Part shown: piece by piece, positions 9,164-18,390 of the stretch
Layout of the letters: every line of letters begins with the position of its first letter
Position numbering within the stretch: position 1 is the first letter of the stretch
Assembly (NCBI GenBank): GCA_002352545.1
Contig: DEIO01000009.1
Span: 62,001 to 126,000, forward strand
Length of the DNA: 64,000 nucleotides
Source: Patescibacteria group bacterium UBA2772
GTDB taxonomy: Bacteria > Patescibacteriota > Minisyncoccia > Moranbacterales > DUUL01
Reading direction: 5' to 3'
The notes under the pieces: generated by a model
Seen by the model: only the letters and a program-made list of their open reading frames with translations
Database searches by the model: none
Told to the model about the DNA's origin: nothing
Position numbers and translations under genes: made by a program

Positions 9164-11347
9164 ATGAAGTTAATGATTGTTGAGTCTCCAGCAAAAGCAA
9201 AGACTATTTCTAAATACCTAGACGATAAATACACCGTCAGGGCATCTGTTGGTCACGTTCGTGATTTACCAAAGAGCAATAAAAAGGCTATCGATTTCGA
9301 AAATAATTTTGCCCCATCCTATGAAATATCAGAAGGAAAAGAGCAAATTGTAGCAGAAATCAAAGAATTAGCTAGTAAATCAAAAGAGGTTGTATTGGCA
9401 ACTGACCCTGATCGAGAAGGTGAAGCTATTGCTTGGCATATAGCAGAAGCCATTGGACTAAAAAACCCAAAGCGTGTAACTTTTAATGAAATTACAAAAG
9501 ACGCAGTTACTAATGCCATGAAAAGTCCACGCAAAATAGACATGGATTTAAAAGAAGCTCAAGAAACTAGAAGAGTTCTTGACAGACTTTTTGGTTATGA
9601 TCTTTCTGGTCTTATTTGGAAAAAAGTACGCTATGGACTTTCTGCTGGAAGAGTTCAGTCTCCTGCACTTAGAATTATTATGGAGAAAGAACGAGAAATC
9701 AGAGCTTTCAATTCACATACTTATTGGATCATAACAGCATTACTTTTAAACAAAAATAAAGAACTTTTAAACGTCACTTGTCAGGAAGAACCAATCAGTA
9801 AAGATGTTATTGACGAAATTGTTGCTGCTGGAAAAAAGCAAACCTGGACAATAACTGATATAAAAGAAACAAGTGCTAAGAGGTCACCAAAAGCACCTTT
9901 TATCACATCTACTCTACAGCAAGCTGCAAGTTCAAGATTGGGGTTTCCACCATCAAAAACAATGTCTGTTGCTCAAAAGTTATATGAAGCTGGACACATC
10001 ACCTATATGAGAACTGATAGCACAAATATTAGTTCTCAGGCTAAAAATCAAATAAAAGAAATAATTACAAAGGAGCTCGGAAAAGAATATTACTCTGATA
10101 GGTTTTTTGGCAAAAAAAGTAAAAGCGCGCAAGAAGCTCATGAAGCAGTTAGACCTTCGGATTTAACAAAAAGGGAATGCGGAAAAGCTCCAGATCAAAA
10201 AAAGCTTTATGATTTAATTTGGAGAAGAACAGTTGCTTCGCAAATGAGCGATGCAAAAATTCTAAGGACGAAAATCATTGTTTCACTAGAAGACGCAAAA
10301 CTACCGAAATTTGCAGTCAAAGGCTCTCGAGTTTTATTTGATGGTTGGTACAACATTGACAGTGCATCAAGAGGTGAAGATGTTGAAGTTCCAATAGTTG
10401 AGAAAGGAGAAAAATTGAAATTTAAAAAAATAGACACTGAAGAAAAAGAAACTCAGCCACCTAATCGCTATTCAGAAGCCGGGCTCATTAAGGAATTAGA
10501 AAAAAGAGGAATTGGTAGACCTTCTACTTATGCCCCAACATTACAAACCCTTAGAAATCGTGGTTACGTAGAGAAAATTGGTAGCGCACTACACCCAACT
10601 GATACTGGTGATGTTGTAAGTTCTTTTGTTGAGAAAAATTTTGCTAAATACATTAGTGATTCCTTTACTGCTGACATGGAAAATAAACTAGATAAGATCT
10701 CTGAAGGAAAAAATACTTATAAAGAGACTCTTTCTAAATTCTATAAACCTTTTACAAAAGATATTTTATCCAAAGAAAAAATGGATAAAATAACGACTCT
10801 AGGAAAAGCCGACGCAAAATTTAAGTGTCCAGAGTGTGGCGGAAAAATGGTTATTAAATTAGGAAAAGCTGGTAAATTTATTAGTTGTGCAAAATTCCCA
10901 GAATGCTCTGGCGCACTAACTATCGAGGGAAAGAAAATTGAGAGACCTAAAATGCTAAAAGAGAAATGCCCAAAATGTGGAAATTTCTTAGTAGAAAAAG
11001 AAGGTCGCTTTGGAAAATTCATTGCCTGCAGTAACTACCCTAAGTGTAAATTCATCAAAAATGACCCAGAGGAGGAAGCTAAGAAAAAAACAGGAGTTAT
11101 GTGCCCTATTTGTAAAAAAGGCGAAATGACAGAACGTAATGGACGTTTTGGAGCGTTTTATAGTTGCTCTAACTACCCAGATTGTAAATATGCAATCAAA
11201 GCAAAGCCAACTGGAAAAATTTGTACTTACAAAAGGAAAGAAAAAGAGAATGGGATATGCGGATCACTTATGATAGAAGGAACAAAAACAATACCTGAGC
11301 GCTGCAGTGACAAAACTTGCCCCAACCACAACCCACATAAATTATAG
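9164..11347 (+). CDS. topA: DNA topoisomerase I
   Basis: Type IA topoisomerase that relaxes negative supercoils, 727 residues. The TOPRIM domain opens with LMIVESPAKAKTISKYL and includes ATDPDREGEAIAWHIA. The catalytic tyrosine is Tyr281 in ITYMRTDSTNIS. PNRYSEAGLIKELEKRGIGR is the conserved domain-4/2 motif. The C-terminus has three four-cysteine zinc ribbons (CPECGG...CAKFPEC, CPKCGN...CSNYPKC, CPICKK...CSNYPDC) and a fourth, divergent Cys-rich unit ending CSDKTCPNHNPHKL. The 237 nt upstream carry no gene; they hold two copies of the string TATATTACACT or close variants and a weak AAGTCA/TGACTT hairpin after dprA. Confidence 0.96.
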   Translation: MKLMIVESPAKAKTISKYLDDKYTVRASVGHVRDLPKSNKKAIDFENNFAPSYEISEGKEQIVAEIKELASKSKEVVLATDPDREGEAIAWHIAEAIGLKNPKRVTFNEITKDAVTNAMKSPRKIDMDLKEAQETRRVLDRLFGYDLSGLIWKKVRYGLSAGRVQSPALRIIMEKEREIRAFNSHTYWIITALLLNKNKELLNVTCQEEPISKDVIDEIVAAGKKQTWTITDIKETSAKRSPKAPFITSTLQQAASSRLGFPPSKTMSVAQKLYEAGHITYMRTDSTNISSQAKNQIKEIITKELGKEYYSDRFFGKKSKSAQEAHEAVRPSDLTKRECGKAPDQKKLYDLIWRRTVASQMSDAKILRTKIIVSLEDAKLPKFAVKGSRVLFDGWYNIDSASRGEDVEVPIVEKGEKLKFKKIDTEEKETQPPNRYSEAGLIKELEKRGIGRPSTYAPTLQTLRNRGYVEKIGSALHPTDTGDVVSSFVEKNFAKYISDSFTADMENKLDKISEGKNTYKETLSKFYKPFTKDILSKEKMDKITTLGKADAKFKCPECGGKMVIKLGKAGKFISCAKFPECSGALTIEGKKIERPKMLKEKCPKCGNFLVEKEGRFGKFIACSNYPKCKFIKNDPEEEAKKKTGVMCPICKKGEMTERNGRFGAFYSCSNYPDCKYAIKAKPTGKICTYKRKEKENGICGSLMIEGTKTIPERCSDKTCPNHNPHKL

Positions 11348-11385
11348 ATATTAAAAAAACAATTAACATTCCATGCTATGTTTTT

Positions 11386-12135
11386 TTATTTTTTGGTCAT
11401 CTTATCAAAAGCTCTTAAGACCTCAAGTGGTATAGCGAATATAACCGTATTAGATTGGTCAGAGCTTAAATCATTTAATGTACTCAATGTTCTTAGATGT
11501 AAAGCTCCAGGAGTTTTTGAAAGTGTACCTGCAGCTTTTGATAAATCTTCTGAGGCCTGAACCTCTCCTTCCGCTTTAATAATAACAGCACGTTTTTCTC
11601 TCTCTGCTTCAGCCTGCTTTCCAATAACACGCTTCATTTCTTCTGGCAAATTCACATCCTTAAGTTCAACTGATTGAACTGCTATTCCCCAAGCATCAGT
11701 TGCTTTATCAACTATGATTCTTATCTTATTTGCTATCTCGTCACGATTAGCCAATAATTCATCTAATGTCGCTTCACCCACAACATTTCTCATTGTTGTT
11801 TGCGCAAGCTGAGAGACTGCAAAATAAAAATCTTCTACTTCCAAAATAGCCTTTTCTGCGCTTGCCACCTTATAATAAATAACGGCATTAACTCCAACTG
11901 AAATATTATCCCTTGTAATAGCTTCTTGATCTGGAACATCGACAGCTTTTATTCTCATGTCCACTTTTCTATAGCCTTGAAAAACGGGAATTACCAACCT
12001 CCACCCTGGCTCCATAATTCCAACAAATTTACCAAATGTAAATTTTATACCTTTTTCGTACTGATTTACTTGCTTAATAGAAACAGCTAGTATTATTAGA
12101 ATGAATATGAATAACGGGAAAATTTCTGGAAACAT
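11386..12135 (-). CDS. SPFH/Band 7 membrane protein (slipin/stomatin-like)
   Basis: 249-residue protein with one N-terminal membrane segment (about 4-22) and a Band 7 domain beginning VNQYEKGIKFTFGKFVG. The ITRDNISVGVNAVIYYKV and LRNVVGEATLDELL-type signatures of prokaryotic slipins are visible (MRNVVGEATLDELLANRD). An Ala/Glu/Lys-rich coiled coil (KQAEAEREKRAVIIKAEGE) and a short hydrophobic tail follow. Slipins form oligomers on membranes and often pair with NfeD proteases; no nfeD is adjacent. The role here is probably membrane organisation or envelope stress, by family analogy only. It is convergent with topA. Confidence 0.88.
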   Translation of the reverse strand: MFPEIFPLFIFILIILAVSIKQVNQYEKGIKFTFGKFVGIMEPGWRLVIPVFQGYRKVDMRIKAVDVPDQEAITRDNISVGVNAVIYYKVASAEKAILEVEDFYFAVSQLAQTTMRNVVGEATLDELLANRDEIANKIRIIVDKATDAWGIAVQSVELKDVNLPEEMKRVIGKQAEAEREKRAVIIKAEGEVQASEDLSKAAGTLSKTPGALHLRTLSTLNDLSSDQSNTVIFAIPLEVLRAFDKMTKK

Positions 12136-12188
12136 TTTGTTGATTCTTAATTATTATATTTGAATTATAACATATAAAAACTACTTGC

Positions 12189-13301
12189 TCATTCAACTTT
12201 AGAATACTTTGAAATATTAAGTAGAATTCCAACAGCAGTCATCACAAAAACTAATGACGTAGCTCCGTAACTAACAAAAGGAAGTGGTATTCCTGTAAGA
12301 GGTATTAGTCCTATAATAGCTGCTATATTGATAAAAGCTTGAAAAATAATCCAGGAAGAAATCCCAATTGCCACTAGTGCTGAAAATTTATCAGGAGCAT
12401 TTCTAGCAATTTTAAACCCTCTCATCGCAAACAAAACAAACAACGTTAACAAAACAACTGCTCCGACCATTCCAAGTTCCTCGCTTATAATTGCATAGAT
12501 ACTATCACCAACAGGTTCAGGCAAATAGTTAAATTTCTGACGAGATTGTCCAAATCCTAAACCAAAAATTCCTCCTGAACCAACAGCAATAAGCGCTTGA
12601 TTGATTTGATAACCAATCCCCTGTGGATCAATTGTTGAATCATGAAATGCTTTTAGTCTATTTAGACGATACGGCGCTACTGCAATAAGAGTTGCTAAAA
12701 GCCCAACTCCCAGACCAACAAGAGAAAGAATAAATCTTATTGGGACACCTGAAACAAAAAACATTACCAGTGATATAATAGAAATTGCACCTAATGTCCC
12801 AACATCTGGTTGTTTAATCACCAAAAAACCCACAAGTCCCATAATACCAACAAAAGGCAAAAGACCATCTTTGAAATCTTTTATCACTTCTCCTTTAGAT
12901 TCAATCCAAACTGCGAGATATAAAATTATTGCCAATTTCATAAATTCAGTTGGTTGAAATTGAATTGACCCCAATGCCAGCCACCTACTTGCACCCTGCA
13001 ATTTCACACCAAACCCAGGTATAAAAATCAAAATTAGAAATAGCACCGCTAAAGCAAACAACGGAACGGCAATTTTCTTCCAAATACTGTAGTGTATTTT
13101 CTGAAAGAAAACTAAACAGACTAATCCTGGGATTACTCCGTAGAATAGTTGTCTTCGAAAAAGATGATATTCGTCACCAAAGCGATCCTTGGAAATAGCA
13201 ATTCCTGCCGAAGATATCATAACCAAACCAAAAGCAAGTAGTATCAGAACTACTCCCAATATGATAGGATCAACTTTTTGTTTTGCTTTTTTCTTTGCCA
13301 T
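12189..13301 (-). CDS. ftsW: SEDS-family peptidoglycan polymerase FtsW (or RodA)
   Basis: SEDS proteins polymerise lipid II into glycan strands at the division site (FtsW) or lateral wall (RodA). The 370-residue product has about ten helices. Signatures include GVKLQGASRWLALGSIQFQPTEFMK, here split as KLQGASRWLALG and FQPTEFMKLAI, and PEPVGDSIYAIISEELGMVG. The C-terminal LTGIPLPFVSYGATSL is also present. The P-E-P-V-G-D-S-I region and length favour FtsW, but RodA cannot be excluded. The ATG at 13301 (MAKKKAKQK) is preferred over a TTG four codons upstream. It follows trmD by 18 nt in the same leftward unit. Confidence 0.88.
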   Translation of the reverse strand: MAKKKAKQKVDPIILGVVLILLAFGLVMISSAGIAISKDRFGDEYHLFRRQLFYGVIPGLVCLVFFQKIHYSIWKKIAVPLFALAVLFLILIFIPGFGVKLQGASRWLALGSIQFQPTEFMKLAIILYLAVWIESKGEVIKDFKDGLLPFVGIMGLVGFLVIKQPDVGTLGAISIISLVMFFVSGVPIRFILSLVGLGVGLLATLIAVAPYRLNRLKAFHDSTIDPQGIGYQINQALIAVGSGGIFGLGFGQSRQKFNYLPEPVGDSIYAIISEELGMVGAVVLLTLFVLFAMRGFKIARNAPDKFSALVAIGISSWIIFQAFINIAAIIGLIPLTGIPLPFVSYGATSLVFVMTAVGILLNISKYSKVE

Positions 13302-13319
13302 TTTTATTAACAATAGATT

Positions 13320-13976
13320 TTATTTTTTGCGTTTTTCTTCTCTCCAAGTGGTTATCTTTTTATGATTACCACTTAATAAAACATCTGGGACATCCCACCC
13401 ACAAAAACTATTTGGTTTCGTATAAACAGGATAATCCGATAAATCACACCTATCATGACTTTCTATTTCTAAAGATTCTTTGTTGCCAAGAACACCAGGA
13501 ATTAATCTAGTAATAGCATCTACCATAATCATTGCTGGTAATTCTCCCCCCGTTAAAACGTAATCTCCTATTGAAACCTCAGCATCAGCAACATTGTCTG
13601 CAATTCTTTCATCTACCCCTTCATATCTTCCACATATAATTATCAAATGTTCTATTGTACTCATTTTCTGAGCAGTTTTCTGTGAGAATTTATCACCCTT
13701 AGCTGATGTTAAAATGACTCGGGTACTTTCATCGTTGGCTATTTCATCTCTTTTAATAAACTCAACACAACGAGTTATTGGTTCAACTTTGAATACCATT
13801 CCTGGACCACCACCATATGGTGTATCGTCAACCGTTTTATGTTTATCCTCAGTAAAGTCTCTTAAGTTATAAACCTTTAGTGCCACCTTTCCTTCTTTTT
13901 TTGCACGTCCAATAATACTTTCATTAAAATAAGAATTGAATATTTCTGGAAAAATTGTAATTATATGAAAAGTCAT
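13320..13976 (-). CDS. trmD: tRNA (guanine(37)-N1)-methyltransferase
   Basis: TrmD methylates G37 next to the anticodon to prevent frameshifting, using S-adenosylmethionine bound in a trefoil knot. This 218-residue protein has the diagnostic N-terminus MTFHIITIFPEIF, the PYGGGPGMVFKVEPI loop, the knot region SIGDYVLTGGELPAMIMVD and the C-terminal YTKPNSFCGWDVPDVLLSG. Length is slightly below the usual 230-250. It lies between the KH-domain gene and ftsW. In many bacteria trmD sits beside rpsP, khpA and rplS; here only khpA has stayed adjacent and rpsP is about 14 kb away. Confidence 0.96.
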   Translation of the reverse strand: MTFHIITIFPEIFNSYFNESIIGRAKKEGKVALKVYNLRDFTEDKHKTVDDTPYGGGPGMVFKVEPITRCVEFIKRDEIANDESTRVILTSAKGDKFSQKTAQKMSTIEHLIIICGRYEGVDERIADNVADAEVSIGDYVLTGGELPAMIMVDAITRLIPGVLGNKESLEIESHDRCDLSDYPVYTKPNSFCGWDVPDVLLSGNHKKITTWREEKRKK

Positions 13977-14000
13977 TCTTTTTTATAAAAAATTAAACAA

Positions 14001-14040
14001 AAAACCGCATTTTTATATTAACACGGTTTTATGCTGTACA
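14001..14040 (-). terminator. possible intrinsic terminator after khpA
   Basis: Minus-strand stem AAAACCG/CGGTTTT around an AT-rich loop, followed by TTTG and a T-rich run. The stem is weak and trmD lies in the same direction, so it may be partial attenuation inside the operon rather than an end. Confidence 0.35.
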
Positions 14041-14054
14041 AAAGTCCTATGACT

Positions 14055-14381
14055 TTAGTTTATGTCATTAACGATGTCATCAATACTCTTCTCTGTATCT
14101 TCACTTTTCTCCTCAGGAGAAACTCTCTCTGAACCCTCTGGTTCATTGATCTTAAGATTAACACGGGCATTGTTTCTAGCTCCAACAACTCGAAGAAGTG
14201 TTCTAATTGCTTTAGCTGTTGATCCTTGTCTACCGATAATCATTCCCATGTCTTTTGGGTTTACACTTAGTGTAATGAGCACACCGCGCTCATCTACAAT
14301 TCTATCTACCACAACATCTTCAGGAACATCTACAATAGATTTCACAATAAATTCGAGAAATTCTTTGTCTTTTCCGTCCAT
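14055..14381 (-). CDS. khpA: KH-domain RNA-binding protein KhpA-like
   Basis: Small RNA-binding protein of 108 residues. The core is a single type-II KH fold: VDVPEDVVVDRIVDERGVLI, then the GxxG loop in KDMGMIIGRQGSTAKAIRTLL. The family usually ends near residue 80. Here an acidic extension (EPEGSERVSPEEKSEDTEK) adds about 30 residues. KhpA acts with KhpB on mRNA and small RNA and influences cell division in Gram-positive bacteria. Its position immediately before trmD is the classical arrangement. A consensus promoter precedes it at 14461-14489. Confidence 0.9.
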   Translation of the reverse strand: MDGKDKEFLEFIVKSIVDVPEDVVVDRIVDERGVLITLSVNPKDMGMIIGRQGSTAKAIRTLLRVVGARNNARVNLKINEPEGSERVSPEEKSEDTEKSIDDIVNDIN

Positions 14382-14460
14382 TTGTCAAATCAGTTAATTC
14401 TAAACTCTCTCAATCCCATTGTTGACATCGACCTTTTAGTAAGTGCCAAGGGATATTGAA

Positions 14461-14489
14461 ATTATATCAAAACGCTATTTTGGTGTCAA
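14461..14489 (-). promoter_or_regulatory. strong consensus promoter for khpA-trmD-ftsW
   Basis: Perfect TTGACA, 17-nt spacer and perfect TATAAT on the minus strand. The predicted start near 14454 gives a leader of about 70 nt. It is also the 135-nt gap that separates this operon from the Ig-repeat genes, so those end before it. Confidence 0.85.
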
Positions 14490-14516
14490 TTCGAACACCT
14501 CATAGCACTATGAATC

Positions 14517-17500
14517 CTATGATCCGGCTTCTTGCCAATTAACCGGCTTTCTACACGATTTAGCACATTCATACATTGAGTCATACGACTCTGCAGAACA
14601 GTTTCCATCTATAGGGAAAGATATCTCTGAAGCACAAGTTTTTGCTTCTGTACATTTCCAACAAGTAACTGGGGGAGGAACTACATGAAGAAGAGATGAA
14701 CCTTTAGCTTCTTTGTACTCTGCGGTTATATTCACTGGTCCTCCATGTGTTTCTGTATATTCATGACCAGTAACAAGACCTGCACTATCAACTGAAACTA
14801 CGCTACTATTTGGACTACTCCACTCTGTAGAAAATGAAGCATAGCCACTAGTTACATCAACAGCACCAGAAGTATTAGAGCATGAGAATGCTAAATCTGC
14901 ATCTTGTTTAAACCAAGCCCTTAATTGAGTTGTACTTCCCAAATCAATTACTCTAGCAGGATTAGGACAAACAATAACCTTTGCAACAACAACCGGCACT
15001 GTTGCTGTTACCTCTCCTCCACTGTTTCCACAAACCAATTTATAGGTCGTTGAAATAGAAGGTGTCAATGTATCACTTCCACTTATAGTCTTACCTCCAA
15101 CAAAATCACCATTTAAATCAATCGCATAACAATAGGAAGCATTGTCTGCTGACCAAGTAAGAGTTGTGCTGTCTCCAGAAGAAACATCATATCTACTAGC
15201 GTTGAAAGAAATTGTAACCCCTGGAGGTGGACCTCCAACAACAACATCTACAATTGCAGTCCTACTTCCAGCAGTATTTGAACAATGAAGTTCAAATCTT
15301 GTTGTAGAGGCTAAATTAGCTGTTACTTCTTGCCCCCCACCAACAGCCTTTAGCCCACTCCAACCATTAAAGGCTGTGCAATTTTCAGCATTTTCCACTC
15401 TCCAACGAAGTGTAGTATTTCCATTCACAGGCAACGACATTTCATCAGCCCAGAAACTAATACTTGGAACACTAAGCTCAGTTCCTCCTTTATTGACTCT
15501 AACAATTGCAGCCATTGAACCATAGCTATTTCCACAGGTTAAGACTAATTCTTGTTGATCGCCCGAAAAAATTAATGCCTCAGATCCAGATGTTTTATCT
15601 TTATTCCCTTCCCAAAATCCATACGGATTTGAACTTGCCATACACCAAGAAGAATTTGTTGCATCCCAACTTAAATTGTATTCCTCTCCTTCATTAGCAA
15701 TATATTTATCAGAAGTAAAGTTAATTTGAGGAGATTCTCCACTAGAAGCACCAGCATTAACTCTACGATATTTAGTACTCTTTACGCCCTCTGAATTTTC
15801 ACACTCTAGATAAAAATATGTCCTGGTGGTTAAATTAGAAGTCAATTGCAAACCACTAGTCTTTCTCGAACCAGACCAAGTTGGTTCAGCTGGATTTGCC
15901 CAAGCACGACAACTTTCAGAATAATCAGCAAACCAAGAAATTGTAGCAGGAGAATTATATGACACCAAAGAAGGTGCACTCATAGTAATAGAAGGTGGAT
16001 GCTCACCTGCACTAATCGTAATCCACCGCCAATTAGTATTTGAGGTATAATTCCAGCAACGTAAATACAGGTTAGTTGAATAATTAGTAATAGGTCCAAC
16101 TACCTTTGAAGATTCACTTCCAGCAACCTGAGATTGATATCGATTCCAATTAGAAAATCCTTCGTAAGAATATGATTCACACCAATTTGCATTTTTACCA
16201 TTCCAAGTCAAGGTAACACTACCATTTTTTTCTATCTCCGTATTATCTGCATAAAACTCCAAATCCACTTCGTTAGCAGTATCCACTGTTATAGTCAACG
16301 ATCTAGAAATAGTCCCTTGAACATTCTCGCAACTTATTTCATATAATGTTGTAGTGGTTAAATTTTTAGTATCTTCAATTCCAGCAGGAATTGCCTTATC
16401 ACCACTCCATGGACCGCTTGAAGCCCAACACCTATCAGCATCAGTTGTTGTCCAATGCAGAGTTGTGCTGCCATTTTCATAGAAACTATACTCATCAGCC
16501 CAAAAATTCAATACAGGTGGCTCACCAGGTGTACCTGATATATTAATAGTCAAACTTCTACTAGCAGTCCCTCCGTCACCCGTACAAGTTACTGTGTAGG
16601 TTTTTGGTAAAAACAAATCTCCAGTTGCGCGACTACCATCCACTGCAACTCCACCAACGCTAGATAATGAACATACTCTTGCATTCGTAGTATCCCAATG
16701 AATCGTTGTGCCAGTTCCATATGGAATTGGATTTGCATCCGCCGTCAAAGTTATTTCAGGAGGAAAACCAACTGGAATGACCTCAACCGTAGAAGCCTTG
16801 GAAGTTTCGCCTTCGTCACTATTGTTACCACAAGTAACCGTATAAGTTGTGTCTTCTGTTAAATTCCCAGTATAATAATTTCCGTCTGAACCAATAGGAT
16901 TATTTGTGGAATTATACTTTAAGCGGCACCAATCTGCGTGTTCAGAATTCCATCTAACAACCGTTGGTTGATTATAAACAACAGTTGTATCATCAACTGT
17001 TATAGTTACATCTGGAGGAAAAGTTGGATCTGTTACATTCACATTAACCCTTTCAGTCGTAACTCCACCATCTCCAGAAGCTTTTAGAATATATGATTCA
17101 TTTTCAATTAGATTACCTGTATCTTCACTTCCAGAAGGAATTGTTTTTCCACCATCCCAAGAACCAGAGGCTATCAAAGAAGTTGCGTCTGTCACAGACC
17201 AATCAAGTTCAGTAGATGTGTTGTACTCCAACGCAGGATTGTCTGCTGAAAAATGCAATACTGGAGGCAGGGCTGGATTAGGAGCAACACTTATAGCTAT
17301 GGTATCATTAGCCGTATCAGACCAGCTATAGCATCTTACTGTAAAGGTCTTATCAGCTGTTAGATTATTTGATGTATAACTACCATTTATTGGCAAATTT
17401 CCTGTCCATGAACCATAATAAACCTTACAATAATCAGCATTTGTAGAAGTCCAATTAATTGTAGCTTTTGTATTATATTCAATATTTAAATCATCAGTAG

Positions 17501-18350
17501 TGGCGTCTAGCGATACTGGTTGTCTGACTCTTGGAGCAACTGCAATTGTAATATTTTTCCGAACACTACTTCCTGATGAATTCGCACAATACAGAGAATA
17601 AGTCTCATTTTCAGTTAATTCTGCAGTTTGATAAGACCCATTGTCTTCATCCTTTCCGCCACTCCATGAGCCTGAAGCAGTACAATAATCTGCATTCGTA
17701 GCATCCCAACGAAGCATTGCTTTTGTATTCCAATCAATAAACATTTCATCAGCAACAAAATCAAGTTCTACTTGCAACGTTGGATTTAAAATAGAAATGG
17801 TAACAACCTTATCCACAACACCTCCAGCACCAGCACATGTAACCCCAAAAGTTTTCTCTGAAATCAAGCTTTCAGTTAATTCATCACCAGTAGTCCCAGT
17901 TTCACCTGACCAATCACCATATTTTTCACAAGAAGTAGCATTGGTCGAAGACCAAATAAGTCTAGCCTGTGTGTTGTAATCAATTTCTCCTTGCTCTGGG
18001 GAAAAATCCAAAGTAGGGGGATCTGCTACCACAATCGTTACTTCAGAAACAGAGCTTTCAGCTTCTATATCTAAACAAGTCAATGTGAATACCTTAGACC
18101 CAGCACTTAAACTACCAGTACTCTCAGAACCATTAATAGATTTAGACCCACTCCAATCACCCGAAGCCTCACAAGAGACTGCATCAGTTACAGACCAACT
18201 CAAAGTTGTAGTAGAGTTCACAGGGATTACTGTATCTCCAAGTGTAAATGTTATACTCGGAGCTGCAAAAGCAACTTCTGAGAAAATCAAACCTACAAAA
18301 AACCCTAGCAAAATTCCTCCAGCAGCTGTGGTTTTTTTAAATGACCACAT
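14517..18350 (-). CDS. secreted Ig-repeat protein A, 1277 residues
   Basis: Predicted secreted or surface protein. A signal peptide ends near VAFAAPS. Thirteen tandem Ig-like beta-sandwich units of about 80-90 residues follow. Each has the pattern ..L.W...NA..C.A...WSG.K...GSE.T..L....Y.L.C.N..G, giving one cysteine pair per unit; unit five has lost both cysteines. A fourteenth, Big2-like unit (about 1120-1225) and a cysteine-rich tail beginning CWKCTEAKTC and ending near CAKSCRKP complete it. The ATG at 18350 (MWSFKKTT) is chosen over an upstream GTG because the paralogue starts at the same residue. No membrane anchor is seen at the C-terminus. Function is unknown; adhesion or an extracellular scaffold is the usual inference for such arrays. 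Confidence 0.85.
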   Translation of the reverse strand: MWSFKKTTAAGGILLGFFVGLIFSEVAFAAPSITFTLGDTVIPVNSTTTLSWSVTDAVSCEASGDWSGSKSINGSESTGSLSAGSKVFTLTCLDIEAESSVSEVTIVVADPPTLDFSPEQGEIDYNTQARLIWSSTNATSCEKYGDWSGETGTTGDELTESLISEKTFGVTCAGAGGVVDKVVTISILNPTLQVELDFVADEMFIDWNTKAMLRWDATNADYCTASGSWSGGKDEDNGSYQTAELTENETYSLYCANSSGSSVRKNITIAVAPRVRQPVSLDATTDDLNIEYNTKATINWTSTNADYCKVYYGSWTGNLPINGSYTSNNLTADKTFTVRCYSWSDTANDTIAISVAPNPALPPVLHFSADNPALEYNTSTELDWSVTDATSLIASGSWDGGKTIPSGSEDTGNLIENESYILKASGDGGVTTERVNVNVTDPTFPPDVTITVDDTTVVYNQPTVVRWNSEHADWCRLKYNSTNNPIGSDGNYYTGNLTEDTTYTVTCGNNSDEGETSKASTVEVIPVGFPPEITLTADANPIPYGTGTTIHWDTTNARVCSLSSVGGVAVDGSRATGDLFLPKTYTVTCTGDGGTASRSLTINISGTPGEPPVLNFWADEYSFYENGSTTLHWTTTDADRCWASSGPWSGDKAIPAGIEDTKNLTTTTLYEISCENVQGTISRSLTITVDTANEVDLEFYADNTEIEKNGSVTLTWNGKNANWCESYSYEGFSNWNRYQSQVAGSESSKVVGPITNYSTNLYLRCWNYTSNTNWRWITISAGEHPPSITMSAPSLVSYNSPATISWFADYSESCRAWANPAEPTWSGSRKTSGLQLTSNLTTRTYFYLECENSEGVKSTKYRRVNAGASSGESPQINFTSDKYIANEGEEYNLSWDATNSSWCMASSNPYGFWEGNKDKTSGSEALIFSGDQQELVLTCGNSYGSMAAIVRVNKGGTELSVPSISFWADEMSLPVNGNTTLRWRVENAENCTAFNGWSGLKAVGGGQEVTANLASTTRFELHCSNTAGSRTAIVDVVVGGPPPGVTISFNASRYDVSSGDSTTLTWSADNASYCYAIDLNGDFVGGKTISGSDTLTPSISTTYKLVCGNSGGEVTATVPVVVAKVIVCPNPARVIDLGSTTQLRAWFKQDADLAFSCSNTSGAVDVTSGYASFSTEWSSPNSSVVSVDSAGLVTGHEYTETHGGPVNITAEYKEAKGSSLLHVVPPPVTCWKCTEAKTCASEISFPIDGNCSAESYDSMYECAKSCRKPVNWQEAGS

Positions 18351-18390
18351 ATACACATTTACGTTAATACTTAAAAACTACAATTCAATT